Virus record (IMG/VR): IMGVR_UViG_3300035457_000024
Span: 1 to 39,764 of that record
DNA: 39,764 bases
DNA from: a virus
Strand: one strand, 5' to 3'
Positions 7,846 to 14,361 of the stretch are shown here, piece after piece (the first letter of the stretch is position 1; every line of letters starts with the position of its first letter). The position numbers were made by a program, and so were the translations under genes. Below the pieces are notes generated by a model. It had not been told where the DNA came from, searched no databases, and saw only the letters and a list, made by a program, of their open reading frames with translations.

Positions 7846-8482
7846 AAAATCTAGTAATTAAAGTATAAAGTGCATTGCCGTTTGAGTTTTCATTGCCAAA
7901 AGTTTCGCAGTATTTGTACTCATCTGTTTGTTTGATCTCATCTAGCTTTCGTTTGAGTTGATTAGCCTGCTCAGATGCCATTGTAAAAGTCATTTGTTGA
8001 AATGGTTCTTTGTCTCCTTTGGGTAATTCAAAATCAGTGTTTAAATCATCAGGACTTAAACTCTTTTCCACATCCAAACTAGCCACTTCTACCTCTTCAA
8101 TTTCAATACCTTCCACCTTAAACCAATCAACCATCGCTGTTTCGTCAATCGGATTTTTCTTGGTGTTAAAAACCTCGAGCAAATACTTTACCGCTTCTTT
8201 TCTAGTTTTTAGATCTAAAAAAGTACAGGTTAATTGGTCTGGGACTATGTAGTTGTCGTTAATCAGTTCTCTAAGTAGATCAGATCTCAAATGACCGTCC
8301 ACCAAATATTTATCACCATTTTTATCTTCCCAAACATAAAATGCAAAACTAAAACCATTTTTGATTAAGCTTTGTTTTGTCTTTTCGTTAAAATATGGAT
8401 TTTTTAAATTATTTGGTTGTAAATCTTTTAATTCTTGCCAATTAACTAATTCAGTTTTTAAAATCTTATTTTTGATTTCCAT
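7838..8482 (-). CDS. ParB/sulfiredoxin-like domain protein
   Basis: The 214-residue protein has a ParB-like N-terminal domain: an LKDLQPNNLKNP segment (about 18-29), a helix KTKQSLIKNGF, then KYLVDGHLRSDLLREL (58-73) with the signature DGH-x-R, which in this superfamily binds or cuts nucleotides. A C-terminal acidic and helical region follows. ParB-like proteins are often found beside phage DNA methylases or modification enzymes. Here the next gene, overlapping by 8 bases, is Mom-like, so a role in site choice or nucleotide handling for DNA modification is a fair inference. It could instead aid terminase, being just upstream of TerS. Confidence 0.75.
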   Translation of the reverse strand: MEIKNKILKTELVNWQELKDLQPNNLKNPYFNEKTKQSLIKNGFSFAFYVWEDKNGDKYLVDGHLRSDLLRELINDNYIVPDQLTCTFLDLKTRKEAVKYLLEVFNTKKNPIDETAMVDWFKVEGIEIEEVEVASLDVEKSLSPDDLNTDFELPKGDKEPFQQMTFTMASEQANQLKRKLDEIKQTDEYKYCETFGNENSNGNALYTLITRFYG

Positions 8483-8576
8483 ACAAAATTTATATCTTTG
8501 TTATATTTTTTACTTAAAATAAAATTTTAGTCAAATATTATTTGTCATAATAACAAAATTATTATTCATTTAGTTA

Positions 8577-8939
8577 ATGACTAACATCACACCGTTTGAA
8601 AGTGCCGAACAAAAAGCTTTGGTTAATTATTTAGAAATATTAATTTTGCAAAGAAAAGATATTATTTTTACTGCAATTCCAAATTCAACTTTTACAACCT
8701 CACCAATTCAAAAAAGAAAAAACTCCTTGCAAGGAGTTAGAAAAGGTTTACCAGATTTATTTTTAATAGTAAATAAGCAAGCAATATTTATAGAAATGAA
8801 AAGAAAGCAAGGGGGAATTCTTTCAAATGAGCAAAAAGTTTGGATTGAAAAGATTAATCAAACAAATATAAAAGCTTTTGTTTGTAAAGGTTTCCAAGAA
8901 GCTAAAGCTATTGTAGATAAATTTATTAATTGCGTATAA
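8577..8939 (+). CDS. VRR-NUC family nuclease
   Basis: A 120-residue stand-alone VRR-NUC (PD-(D/E)xK superfamily) nuclease. Visible are the N-terminal helix with ESAEQKALVNYLE (8-20), GVRKGLPDLFLI (53-64) with catalytic Asp60, IFIEMKRKQGG (70-80) with the E73-x-K75 pair, and the trailing LSNEQKVWIEK helix typical of the fold. Such small phage proteins act as Holliday-junction or branched-DNA nucleases in recombination or before packaging. It is the only rightward gene between 0 and 16 kb. It is divergent from the ParB-like gene across a 94-base AT-rich gap and convergent with the 9015-9236 gene. Confidence 0.88.
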   Translation: MTNITPFESAEQKALVNYLEILILQRKDIIFTAIPNSTFTTSPIQKRKNSLQGVRKGLPDLFLIVNKQAIFIEMKRKQGGILSNEQKVWIEKINQTNIKAFVCKGFQEAKAIVDKFINCV

Positions 8940-8962
8940 TATTAATAATATCTATTTTTACT

Positions 8963-8988
8963 ATCAAACCAATGTAGTTGTGTTTGAT
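8963..8988. terminator. Weak hairpin after the nuclease gene
   Basis: ATCAAAC (8963-8969) can pair with GTTTGAT (8982-8988) over a 12-base loop, and a run of nine T follows at 8996-9004. On the plus strand this is a possible terminator for the VRR-NUC gene, which is convergent with its neighbour. The loop is long and the U-run is separated, so it is only moderate. Confidence 0.35.
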
Positions 8989-9013
8989 TTGTCAAGTTTT
9001 TTTTTCAAGTTTA
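8983..9013. repeat. 30-bp intergenic repeat, copy 1
   Basis: Plus-strand TTTGATTTGTCAAG, then nine T, then CAAGTTTA. Copy 2 at 11415-11444 is identical except for eight T. Both copies lie immediately after a leftward gene's stop codon. On the minus strand each contains CTTGACA, a consensus -35 box. Copy 1 has no convincing -10 downstream. Confidence 0.75.
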
Positions 9014-9014
9014 A

Positions 9015-9236
9015 TCAATAATCAGTAAGTTTCTTGATTAAATCATCTTTAAATTCACTCAAAAATATCATAAATAGTGTATTCATTGATATTTTATAAT
9101 CTTTAGAAAGTTTCAAAAAAGTTTTATAATCGGATTGTAAAACACTGATTGATTTGAGTTGCTTTTTTTCAGGATTCATTTTTTTACGTCCTGAATTTAG
9201 TCTTTTCCCGCCCCAGTTTTGTTTTGTTTTCTTCAT
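9015..9236 (-). CDS. Small basic protein with NSGRK motif
   Basis: 73 residues, last gene of the leftward early block, stop codon TGA. The N-terminus has WGGKRLNSGRKKM (8-20), the glycine/arginine AT-hook-like GG-x-R-x-N-S-G-R-K motif seen at the start of many small phage and plasmid DNA-binding proteins. A ribbon-helix-helix-like region follows (LKSISVLQSDYKTFLKLS, then a helix). It probably binds DNA as a small regulator. Targets are unknown. Confidence 0.6.
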   Translation of the reverse strand: MKKTKQNWGGKRLNSGRKKMNPEKKQLKSISVLQSDYKTFLKLSKDYKISMNTLFMIFLSEFKDDLIKKLTDY

Positions 9237-9258
9237 ATTTACTTAGAGTGTTTAAATT

Positions 9259-9651
9259 TCAAAAAAAAATTACGTGGAAATGTTGCATTTCTTTAACTGA
9301 TTGCTCCTTTTTTAAGTTTTCAAATAAGAAAAATGCTTGGTTTGGGTAATAATTGCGAATAAAAGTTATTGCTTCGTCTTCTGTCGCATTTTGGTTGTTG
9401 TTAGTATAAATCCACAAAATATTGTGTTGAAAGTCTTCTGGCCAACTGTATGGGTACTCATTTTCAGTTAGTAGCCAATCACCAATTTTCATTTCGTATT
9501 TGTCTATAATATACTTTGTCGGAGTTTTACCGCTAGCTTTTATTTTTGCTAAGTGATTAATATATTCAGCTTCAATTTCTGGTTTTCTGATTAAATATTT
9601 TTTATCCCAATTTTCTCGGACTGATATTTGTTTGATTTGGTAATTAGACAT
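9259..9651 (-). CDS. DUF3605-like protein of unknown function
   Basis: 130 residues. The region from about 60 to 130 (LTENEYPYSWPEDFQHNILW, later a FFLFENLKKEQSV segment and a terminal HFHV) resembles the order of conserved elements in DUF3605: a YPY/H-x-hydrophobic-W stretch, then an F-x-N/E segment, then an H-x-HV end. The similarity is by eye and the function of that family is unknown. It overlaps the next upstream gene by one base (TAATG-type junction), so both are translated together. Confidence 0.45.
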   Translation of the reverse strand: MSNYQIKQISVRENWDKKYLIRKPEIEAEYINHLAKIKASGKTPTKYIIDKYEMKIGDWLLTENEYPYSWPEDFQHNILWIYTNNNQNATEDEAITFIRNYYPNQAFFLFENLKKEQSVKEMQHFHVIFF

Positions 9652-10100
9652 TATAATTCACTTAAAATTTTGTTTAGTTCAGTCAAGACTTTTTCGGGTT
9701 CACGATCGAAAAGTGGATTTAAACCGTCTAGCCAGCGGTCACAAAGATCTTCGGCTTGATTTTGTATAATTCTAAAACCACAGTAAGGGCAAATATCAGT
9801 TTCTTTTATATCTTTAAACCATTCAGCATTTTTTTTTATTTTATCGTCTATCAAAACATCTTTAAAAGCCACTAAGATTTGGCGGATTTGGTCGGCTTGG
9901 ATTACCCCAAAAATATGGTCAAAGTTATTGTCTATAGCTAAATGATAAGCTAAATCACTTGATACTAGTTGTATATTTTCTGTTATTTTATGGTTACCAT
10001 AGTATTTATCACTTTCAATCTCCAACTCCAAGTTGTGCTTTTTGGCTTTTTCTTGAACCGTTTCGTGTAGTTGTTTTGTAATTTGATATAAGTTAGGCAT
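9651..10100 (-). CDS. Unknown protein with a CPYCG zinc-binding motif
   Basis: 149 residues. A treble-clef or zinc-ribbon half-site CPYCGF occurs at about 107-112, with another Cys near 122 (DLCDRW), so a metal site with a dimer partner or incomplete ligand set is possible. The rest is helical and charged. It is followed without a gap by the DUF3605-like gene. I do not recognise the family. Location in the leftward early block suggests a host-takeover or DNA-metabolism role, which is inference only. Confidence 0.5.
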   Translation of the reverse strand: MPNLYQITKQLHETVQEKAKKHNLELEIESDKYYGNHKITENIQLVSSDLAYHLAIDNNFDHIFGVIQADQIRQILVAFKDVLIDDKIKKNAEWFKDIKETDICPYCGFRIIQNQAEDLCDRWLDGLNPLFDREPEKVLTELNKILSEL

Positions 10101-10103
10101 AGA

Positions 10104-10346
10104 TTAAAATTCTAAAGTTTTTATAATTTTGGGTTTTGAATTGAACTTTTTCAATCTGTCAAAATAAATATTTAGTAGATTTTCTAGCTCTTCTAGAGCT
10201 TTAAACATAGTTCCTGAATTTGCTTCTGAAACAAATTTTAAACCTTTTTCAGTTGTATTTTGGAAATATTCGGATTTAGAATTTTTAGCAAAAAAATATT
10301 CTTCTCCGTCTTCTCGATACGTTAAGTAAATAGATATTATAGACAT
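10104..10346 (-). CDS. Small protein of unknown function
   Basis: 80 residues, starting MSIISIYLTYREDGEEYFF, with a central helix (MFKALEELENLLNIYFDRLK) and a basic C-terminal end. No motif is recognised. Three bases separate it from the next gene. Coding status is supported by its place in a tightly packed leftward run. Confidence 0.5.
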   Translation of the reverse strand: MSIISIYLTYREDGEEYFFAKNSKSEYFQNTTEKGLKFVSEANSGTMFKALEELENLLNIYFDRLKKFNSKPKIIKTLEF

Positions 10347-10384
10347 TAGCTAATTGGTTTGATTTGATATAAGTTAGACATAAG

Positions 10385-10588
10385 TCAGATGTTATAATTT
10401 GCTATTTTATTTATAAACTCTACAAGTTCTAACAAATCCCCTCTTCGCATATTATCAAAAGGTTCATTAGCCATGTCGTATAGATAATCTTTGTCCGAAT
10501 AGTTTTCTTCGAACCAGTCGATGATTTGGTTGAATTTTTGTGCTTCAGCTTTTAAATTTTGTAGATATTGATTATTAGTGTCAGACAT
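10385..10588 (-). CDS. Small acidic protein of unknown function
   Basis: 67 residues, acidic and helical (a long first helix, then YLYDMANEPFDNMRRGDLLE). Its ATG overlaps the TGA stop of the upstream gene at 10581 by 8 bases, which supports both translational coupling and TGA as a genuine stop codon in this genome. No family recognised. Confidence 0.5.
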   Translation of the reverse strand: MSDTNNQYLQNLKAEAQKFNQIIDWFEENYSDKDYLYDMANEPFDNMRRGDLLELVEFINKIANYNI

Positions 10589-11087
10589 AGATATTTTGCA
10601 AATAAATTAAGTTTATAATTTTCAAAGCCTCGTCAAAAGTTTTGCCATCGCTTAGTAAAAAAGCAAAAGCAAAGAATAAAGTAATCCGCAAATTTGATAA
10701 AACTGTATCTGTGAAAAGATAAATTGGTATATTTAAATCAATTAAAACAGATTTCATTGTTTCGGGATCATTCTTCACATCCAAAAACTGTATTATTACT
10801 TGATCGTTTGGAGTGCAAGAGAGTATGGTTTGGATAAATAAAATTTTTGTATCTCTTTGTTCTTTGCTTATAAATGTGAAATTTGAATTAAATAAACAGC
10901 AATCACCAGGAAAAAAATAAAAATCTTGTGTAGGAAATAATTTTAAAACATCATATTTTTCTAAAACATTCCAGTTTTTTAATTCCTTCAAACAATCCTC
11001 AACCAAAACATTTTTAAGGCTTTCTGGCAAAAGTTGATTTTGGTTTTGTTTCCAGTTTTGGAAATCGGTTTTTTGGTCTTTAGTCAT
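10581..11087 (-). CDS. Unknown protein, mixed alpha/beta
   Basis: 168 residues. The sequence alternates short hydrophobic strands (DFYFFPGDCCLF, KILFIQTILSC, VIIQFLDVK, PIYLFTD) with helices, ending in LRITLFFAFAFLLSDGKTFDEALKIINLIYL. A Rossmann-like or alpha/beta layer is plausible, but no catalytic motif is obvious. The hydrophobic stretch near 133-146 is too short and polar-flanked to call a membrane segment confidently. It ends in TGA overlapping the next start. Confidence 0.45.
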   Translation of the reverse strand: MTKDQKTDFQNWKQNQNQLLPESLKNVLVEDCLKELKNWNVLEKYDVLKLFPTQDFYFFPGDCCLFNSNFTFISKEQRDTKILFIQTILSCTPNDQVIIQFLDVKNDPETMKSVLIDLNIPIYLFTDTVLSNLRITLFFAFAFLLSDGKTFDEALKIINLIYLQNIYV

Positions 11088-11105
11088 AAATTGATTTTAG
11101 TATAG

Positions 11106-11133
11106 AAACCCACGCTATTACAGGCGTAGGTTT
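11106..11133 (-). promoter_or_regulatory. Intergenic RNA hairpin
   Basis: On the minus strand AAACCTACGC pairs with GCGTGGGTTT over an 8-base loop: ten pairs, one of them G-U. The single departure from DNA symmetry being a G-U pair suggests an RNA structure. It lies between the genes at 11154-11375 and 10581-11087 and is not followed by a U-run, so it is more likely a processing, stability or attenuation element than a simple terminator. Confidence 0.5.
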
Positions 11134-11153
11134 TCCGCTGGGATTAAAATATT

Positions 11154-11375
11154 TTATTTATTATCAAGAATTACTTTTGTTTCTTGAGTTACTGGATTAT
11201 AACACTTTGGAGAAACAAAATTTGCGTACATTATTTCTGAAAAGTCTCCACCATATTTGCGACTGCAAATCTCTAATCTTTGTGTATTTATTGTAATAAA
11301 TAAAGAAAATGATAATATACTAAATAGTATCACTACTCCGACAAAGATTACAATTATTTCATTATTTTTAAACAT
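11154..11375 (-). CDS. Small single-pass membrane protein
   Basis: 73 residues. A hydrophobic segment at about 8-29 (IVIFVGVVILFSILSFSLFI) forms one membrane helix. The remainder (about 30-73) contains two Cys and a conserved-looking YGGDFS segment and probably faces outside. No family recognised. A TTGACA-N17-TAAACT promoter lies just upstream, so this gene may begin a transcript. Confidence 0.5.
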   Translation of the reverse strand: MFKNNEIIVIFVGVVILFSILSFSLFITINTQRLEICSRKYGGDFSEIMYANFVSPKCYNPVTQETKVILDNK

Positions 11376-11398
11376 AGTATTTAAATTATTATGATTTT

Positions 11399-11427
11399 AG
11401 TTTAAAATGTTTTATTTGATTTGTCAA
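11399..11427 (-). promoter_or_regulatory. Leftward sigma-70-like promoter
   Basis: On the minus strand TTGACA (11427-11422) is followed after 17 bases by TAAACT (11404-11399). The start point would be about 25-30 bases before the ATG at 11375. The -35 box lies inside the 30-bp repeat at 11415-11444, linking that repeat to transcription. Confidence 0.55.
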
Positions 11428-11444
11428 GTTTTTTTTCAAGTTTA
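11415..11444. repeat. 30-bp intergenic repeat, copy 2
   Basis: Matches 8983-9013 except for one fewer T in the T-run. It overlaps the TAA stop of the 11442-11717 gene and supplies the -35 box of the promoter at 11399-11427. It also contains the imperfect palindrome TTGATTTGTCAA, a possible operator. Confidence 0.75.
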
Positions 11445-11717
11445 GAAAAGACATTCTTGTTTCTCTTTTGAGCAATATTTTGCAACCAATTCATAAAACT
11501 TTTCCGCTTCTTTTTTTGTGCAATCGAACCACTTTTCACTTTTTGGTTCGAAACTCATCGGCGTATGATTCAAAGGTAATTTTTGGCTTGCTAAACAATT
11601 ATTGAAAGCGTCAAATAAAAGTCTATTTTCTGCCTCTTCATTTGCTATTAGAAGTCCTTGACTTATTCCAGCAGAATAAGCTTTTAAAAGTAAATCTAGA
11701 ATTTCTTGTTTAGACAT
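11442..11717 (-). CDS. Small protein of unknown function
   Basis: 91 residues, starting MSKQEILDLLLKAYSAGISQG, a helix-rich acidic protein. The middle contains NHTPMSFEPKSEKWFDC and the end has a Cys near the terminus. No motif identifies it. It ends inside the 30-bp repeat at 11415-11444. Confidence 0.45.
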   Translation of the reverse strand: MSKQEILDLLLKAYSAGISQGLLIANEEAENRLLFDAFNNCLASQKLPLNHTPMSFEPKSEKWFDCTKKEAEKFYELVAKYCSKEKQECLF

Positions 11718-11762
11718 GCTAAAATTAAATTATAGTATTTTGTAAGTAACATAAAGACTTAT

Positions 11763-12044
11763 TTATTCTCTAATCTTTTTTTGAACATCTTCGAGAGAAT
11801 TTAGATTTTTAATTTCTTGTTTAAACTTTTCTAGGTTAAAAGTGAAGTGAGTGCATTCTTGGACCAATTCCCATTCTTTTTTTGTCAAATTTTTGGGCTT
11901 TTTCAGGAACATAATTGGGCATTCTAAGCCCGGGGCTACAATAAATATTGACTTGTTTTTTATCACTCCTTTCAAAGGATTGGCAAAATAGCTGGTTATG
12001 AAGGAATCAAATTTGTTTGGTAAAAGTAAGGTTGTTTCAGTCAT
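11763..12044 (-). CDS. Small protein of unknown function
   Basis: 93 residues. A beta-rich first half (KSIFIVAPGLECPIMFLKKP) is followed by helices (KKEWELVQEC, then a charged end). It follows the lysozyme-like gene at 12046 with no spacer, so it is probably translated from the same mRNA. No family recognised. Confidence 0.45.
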   Translation of the reverse strand: MTETTLLLPNKFDSFITSYFANPLKGVIKNKSIFIVAPGLECPIMFLKKPKNLTKKEWELVQECTHFTFNLEKFKQEIKNLNSLEDVQKKIRE

Positions 12045-12045
12045 A

Positions 12046-12549
12046 TTAATTTAATTTTATAGATTCTATACCTTGTAATTCTTTGCCCAAAAGTTCTCCA
12101 AAAAATTTAGTTGTGTTTGTATGCCAGTTTTCTAAACTTGAAGCATAATATTGGTTTTTAGCTTTGTTTGGAGAATCTGGGCAAACTTTCCAACCTCCTC
12201 TTGAAAAATCACAAATTCGCGTACCTTCACCTAGCATATCGTTAGACAATGTTTGACTAATGCCAAAAATACCTTCTCTAAAAGATTTAAAGCCAATGTT
12301 TGGGCATTTCTTGGCACATGCTGAATCAGTTAGCAAATATGAGCCTAAATTGTACTTATCAGCCATATTTTTACCAAAACTGTTTTCTGCTCCAATTATT
12401 GCAACTAGAAAATATGGGTGATTACCATATTTTTTGCCAGCCTCAACAAAGTCTTTGCCTAAGTCTTCGTTTGCAAGTGGTGAATTTTTTGACTTTAAAT
12501 ATTCATTGATTCGATTTGCCATTTCTTCGTCGGATTGGCGAACTGTCAC
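12046..12549 (-). CDS. Lysozyme-like (glucosaminidase/SLT-type) protein
   Basis: 167 residues with a lysozyme-superfamily core: a helix (DFVEAGKKYGNHPYFLVAII), then GAENSFGK (53-60) whose Glu55 matches the catalytic position. NLGSYLL (67-73) and SFREGIFGISQTL follow in the region where this superfamily has its N-x-G-x and helix motifs. The ending YYASSLENWHTNTTKFFGEL resembles proteins I associate with Patescibacteria. It cleaves or binds peptidoglycan. No signal peptide is seen. The GTG start overlaps the TGA of the upstream membrane protein (GTGA), so the two likely work together. Its place among early genes, away from the other lysis genes, is odd. Confidence 0.65.
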   Translation of the reverse strand: MTVRQSDEEMANRINEYLKSKNSPLANEDLGKDFVEAGKKYGNHPYFLVAIIGAENSFGKNMADKYNLGSYLLTDSACAKKCPNIGFKSFREGIFGISQTLSNDMLGEGTRICDFSRGGWKVCPDSPNKAKNQYYASSLENWHTNTTKFFGELLGKELQGIESIKLN

Positions 12550-12830
12550 TTCGCCACCGCTTTTTTTTCTTCACTTGAACTTTGACTCGAATCTATATTT
12601 TTTAGCTTTTCTTGCAAATCTAACATTTGCTTTTTGAGTTCCAATTTTTGCTTTTGTTTTTCGATTTCCTCTTTAGTTTCGGAAACTGCGGAGCTGTCGA
12701 TTTGACCCGATTCTGCTTTGACTTTTGTTGGTTCGGAATCGGCAAGTTTTGGGATTAGTAAGATGCTAATAATAAAAATGCCGATAATCCAGTTTTTTGA
12801 GTTGTTGTTTGTTTTTGTTATTTCAGACAT
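12546..12830 (-). CDS. Membrane-anchored coiled-coil protein
   Basis: 94 residues: a short cytoplasmic start, one membrane helix (NWIIGIFIISILLIPKLA, about 13-30), then a Lys/Glu/Gln-rich stretch (about 52-80) with heptad-like hydrophobics that should form a coiled coil. Size and layout resemble an inner-membrane spanin or a small holin partner, or a tether for the lysozyme-like protein encoded immediately downstream with a GTGA overlap. Function is inferred from topology and coupling. Confidence 0.55.
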   Translation of the reverse strand: MSEITKTNNNSKNWIIGIFIISILLIPKLADSEPTKVKAESGQIDSSAVSETKEEIEKQKQKLELKKQMLDLQEKLKNIDSSQSSSEEKKAVAK

Positions 12831-12849
12831 ATTTTTGGTGTTTTTAGTG

Positions 12850-13377
12850 TTATTTAGACTCAGAAAAAGGGTCTTCTGCTGTCAACATTTTTTCAAGATT
12901 AATTTTTGAGTATTCAGCTTTGCAAATTGCCTGGTCTTCTGAAGACAAAGGCTGAGTGTCTCCAGTCATTAAAGTATATTCTGTATCCATATTTTGCCCA
13001 GTTTTCGTAATTTGGATGTCAAACTGTCTCCAGTCATTTTTTATTTTGCCACTGGCAATAGTGTAAAGATAGCTTTGAATTGTTTTTTGTGAAAATTCTG
13101 CTACTTGAACTTTTTTCAAGTCATGATTATAAATAATAACTGCCCAGATTAGTTTTGTGGGCTTTTCTCCTAAAGTTTCAGGAAACGATCCGTCGCCTCT
13201 GTCGGGATAAGTAATTTTCTCTTTTTTGCCTTCGCTTCCGTCAATAAATTCTACAAAGTAGGTTATTACATCTTCTTTAGCACTTAAAATTCTGATTAAG
13301 TTTGAGCCATCACTCATTTTAAAATATCCGCTAGTTTTAGCTGGTGTTTGGTAGTTTGGTGAAAATGGATTAGCCAT
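12850..13377 (-). CDS. Single-stranded DNA-binding-like protein
   Basis: 175 residues. The arrangement matches phage replication proteins of the OB-fold ssDNA-binding type: NLIRILS (26-32), then IWAVIIYNHDLKKVQVAEFS (77-96), QKTIQSYL (97-104), and NDWRQFDIQITKTGQNMDTE (114-133), ending in an acidic tail (AEDPFSES) as is usual for SSB proteins that recruit partners. It would coat ssDNA during replication or recombination. Its neighbour at 13380-13751 is probably co-translated (two-base gap). The family call is by pattern, not search. Confidence 0.6.
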   Translation of the reverse strand: MANPFSPNYQTPAKTSGYFKMSDGSNLIRILSAKEDVITYFVEFIDGSEGKKEKITYPDRGDGSFPETLGEKPTKLIWAVIIYNHDLKKVQVAEFSQKTIQSYLYTIASGKIKNDWRQFDIQITKTGQNMDTEYTLMTGDTQPLSSEDQAICKAEYSKINLEKMLTAEDPFSESK

Positions 13378-13379
13378 AA

Positions 13380-13751
13380 TTAATAAATTTTAATAATTTT
13401 GAGTTGTGCTTTAGTTTCGCTATGTGTATAAAATAAGTCTTTGACTTTTTGCTCAGATTCAAAGTAGCTTGTGAGCTTTTTAGTATCTAAAGTAAATCTA
13501 TTGCTAACTGTTGATTTAATTTGGTAATTTTTGTATTCTTTAAAGTTTTCTCCTTCCAAAATATCAAAAGCGAGTTGCTCACGCACTTTATCTAATTTTG
13601 TGTAAGAGTCTTTAATAACACGATCGATTTCTAGTTTGACTTCTTGCATTAGAATCAAGTCATCAGTTTGTCGAACTTGTACTAAAACTGCGTCTAAGAG
13701 TCGAGTCATTTTTTCGACTTTTTCTAAAATTGTTTGATTTTCTTCTGACAT
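13380..13751 (-). CDS. Unknown coiled-coil protein beside the SSB-like gene
   Basis: Start at the ATG at 13751 gives MSEENQTILEKVEKM and 123 residues; an upstream ATG at 13772 would add seven. The N-terminal 80 residues are amphipathic helix, likely coiled coil, followed by a beta-rich end (SNRFTLDTKKLTSYFESE, then a YTHSETKAQLKI strand). The terminal arrangement resembles small phage proteins found with SSB and recombination genes, but I cannot name it. Confidence 0.5.
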   Translation of the reverse strand: MSEENQTILEKVEKMTRLLDAVLVQVRQTDDLILMQEVKLEIDRVIKDSYTKLDKVREQLAFDILEGENFKEYKNYQIKSTVSNRFTLDTKKLTSYFESEQKVKDLFYTHSETKAQLKIIKIY

Positions 13752-13780
13752 AATTATTATTTTTTTATACATTTTTTTTA

Positions 13781-13972
13781 TTATAAAAAAGCAGTTCTAT
13801 TAAATTCTTCCATAAACTTTTGATTTTTTTTGTTTGCTTTTGCAAAACAATAAAAAATTTCTCCACCAGAAACTTGACCATAAATTTCTCGTACATCTTG
13901 AAAAAGATTAAGAAGTGTTTCACCACATTTCCATTTTGAAAGTAAAATTTTATTTAATTGTTCAATAGACAT
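13781..13972 (-). CDS. Small protein of unknown function
   Basis: I choose the ATG at 13972 (MSIEQLNKILLSKWKCGETL, 63 residues) over a TTG at 14002, because the ATG follows directly on the TAG stop of the small gene at 13974-14105 with one base between. The protein is helical with a central REIYGQVSGGEIFYCF segment. No family recognised. Confidence 0.5.
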   Translation of the reverse strand: MSIEQLNKILLSKWKCGETLLNLFQDVREIYGQVSGGEIFYCFAKANKKNQKFMEEFNRTAFL

Positions 13973-13973
13973 A

Positions 13974-14105
13974 CTACTTTTTTTTACTGTTTTTATGCTC
14001 AAAATAAAGCATAACGAAAGTTATTGTTACTAAGATTAGACTCATAATTATTGTAACTATGAATCCAATCTTTAAGTAAAAATTTACTAATTCTAACATT
14101 TCCAT
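13974..14105 (-). CDS. 43-residue membrane protein
   Basis: Reading the minus strand from the ATG at 14105 gives a 43-residue frame ending in TAG at 13974. It starts MEMLELVNFYLKIGF and contains one strong membrane helix (IVTIIMSLILVTITFVMLYF), followed by a lysine-rich tail. It is tightly packed between neighbours (three bases to the upstream gene, one to the downstream), which supports coding. Topology suggests a small inner-membrane effector or holin-like peptide. Function unknown. Confidence 0.5.
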   Translation of the reverse strand: MEMLELVNFYLKIGFIVTIIMSLILVTITFVMLYFEHKNSKKK

Positions 14106-14108
14106 ATT

Positions 14109-14228
14109 CTATTTATTTTTAAAGTTGTTATAGATATCTAAAAATATAAAAAAAATGGATAAAATTATTGGAATAATTAAACTTGTAGCAAATAAAGCTA
14201 CGAAATAGTTAAAATATAATTGAGACAT
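14109..14228 (-). CDS. 39-residue membrane protein
   Basis: The ATG at 14228 opens a 39-residue frame ending in TAG at 14109. Almost the whole peptide is hydrophobic (FNYFVALFATSLIIPIILSI, then FFIFLDI) with a short polar basic end. It overlaps the end of the 14209-14358 gene by 20 bases. With the neighbouring 43-residue protein it makes a pair of tandem tiny membrane proteins. Confidence 0.45.
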   Translation of the reverse strand: MSQLYFNYFVALFATSLIIPIILSIFFIFLDIYNNFKNK

Positions 14229-14358
14229 AGTCCATAATGTTAATAAGATTTGAAAATATTGATTTTTTCTTTTTTGTTGGTTTGTTTTTAGCTACAAAAT
14301 AGCCATTTTCAAAGTTGTAGTAGAATGTTTTACTTCTTTTTTTAGAGTTCTTTGTCAT
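14209..14358 (-). CDS. 49-residue basic protein
   Basis: The ATG at 14358 opens a 49-residue frame with a very basic composition: KNSKKRSKTFYYNFENGYF, then a KPTKKKKS cluster, then a hydrophobic end. It lies four bases from the Cys-repeat gene and overlaps the next start. It may bind nucleic acid or the membrane surface. Unknown family. Confidence 0.45.
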   Translation of the reverse strand: MTKNSKKRSKTFYYNFENGYFVAKNKPTKKKKSIFSNLINIMDYVSIIF

Positions 14359-14361
14359 AGT

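Noticed and set aside
9651-10100. CPYCG protein as a Com-like translational activator of the Mom-like gene
   Set aside because: It has a Cys pair, but it is more than twice the length of Mu Com, lies in another transcription unit and shows no other resemblance.
692-10583. TGA reassigned as an amino acid (genetic code 4 or 25), suggested by CPR-like features
   Set aside because: TGA ends the portal gene (692), the 9015 gene, the 10581 gene and the 12546 gene, several of these in tight overlaps with the next start. All major genes are uninterrupted under the standard code.
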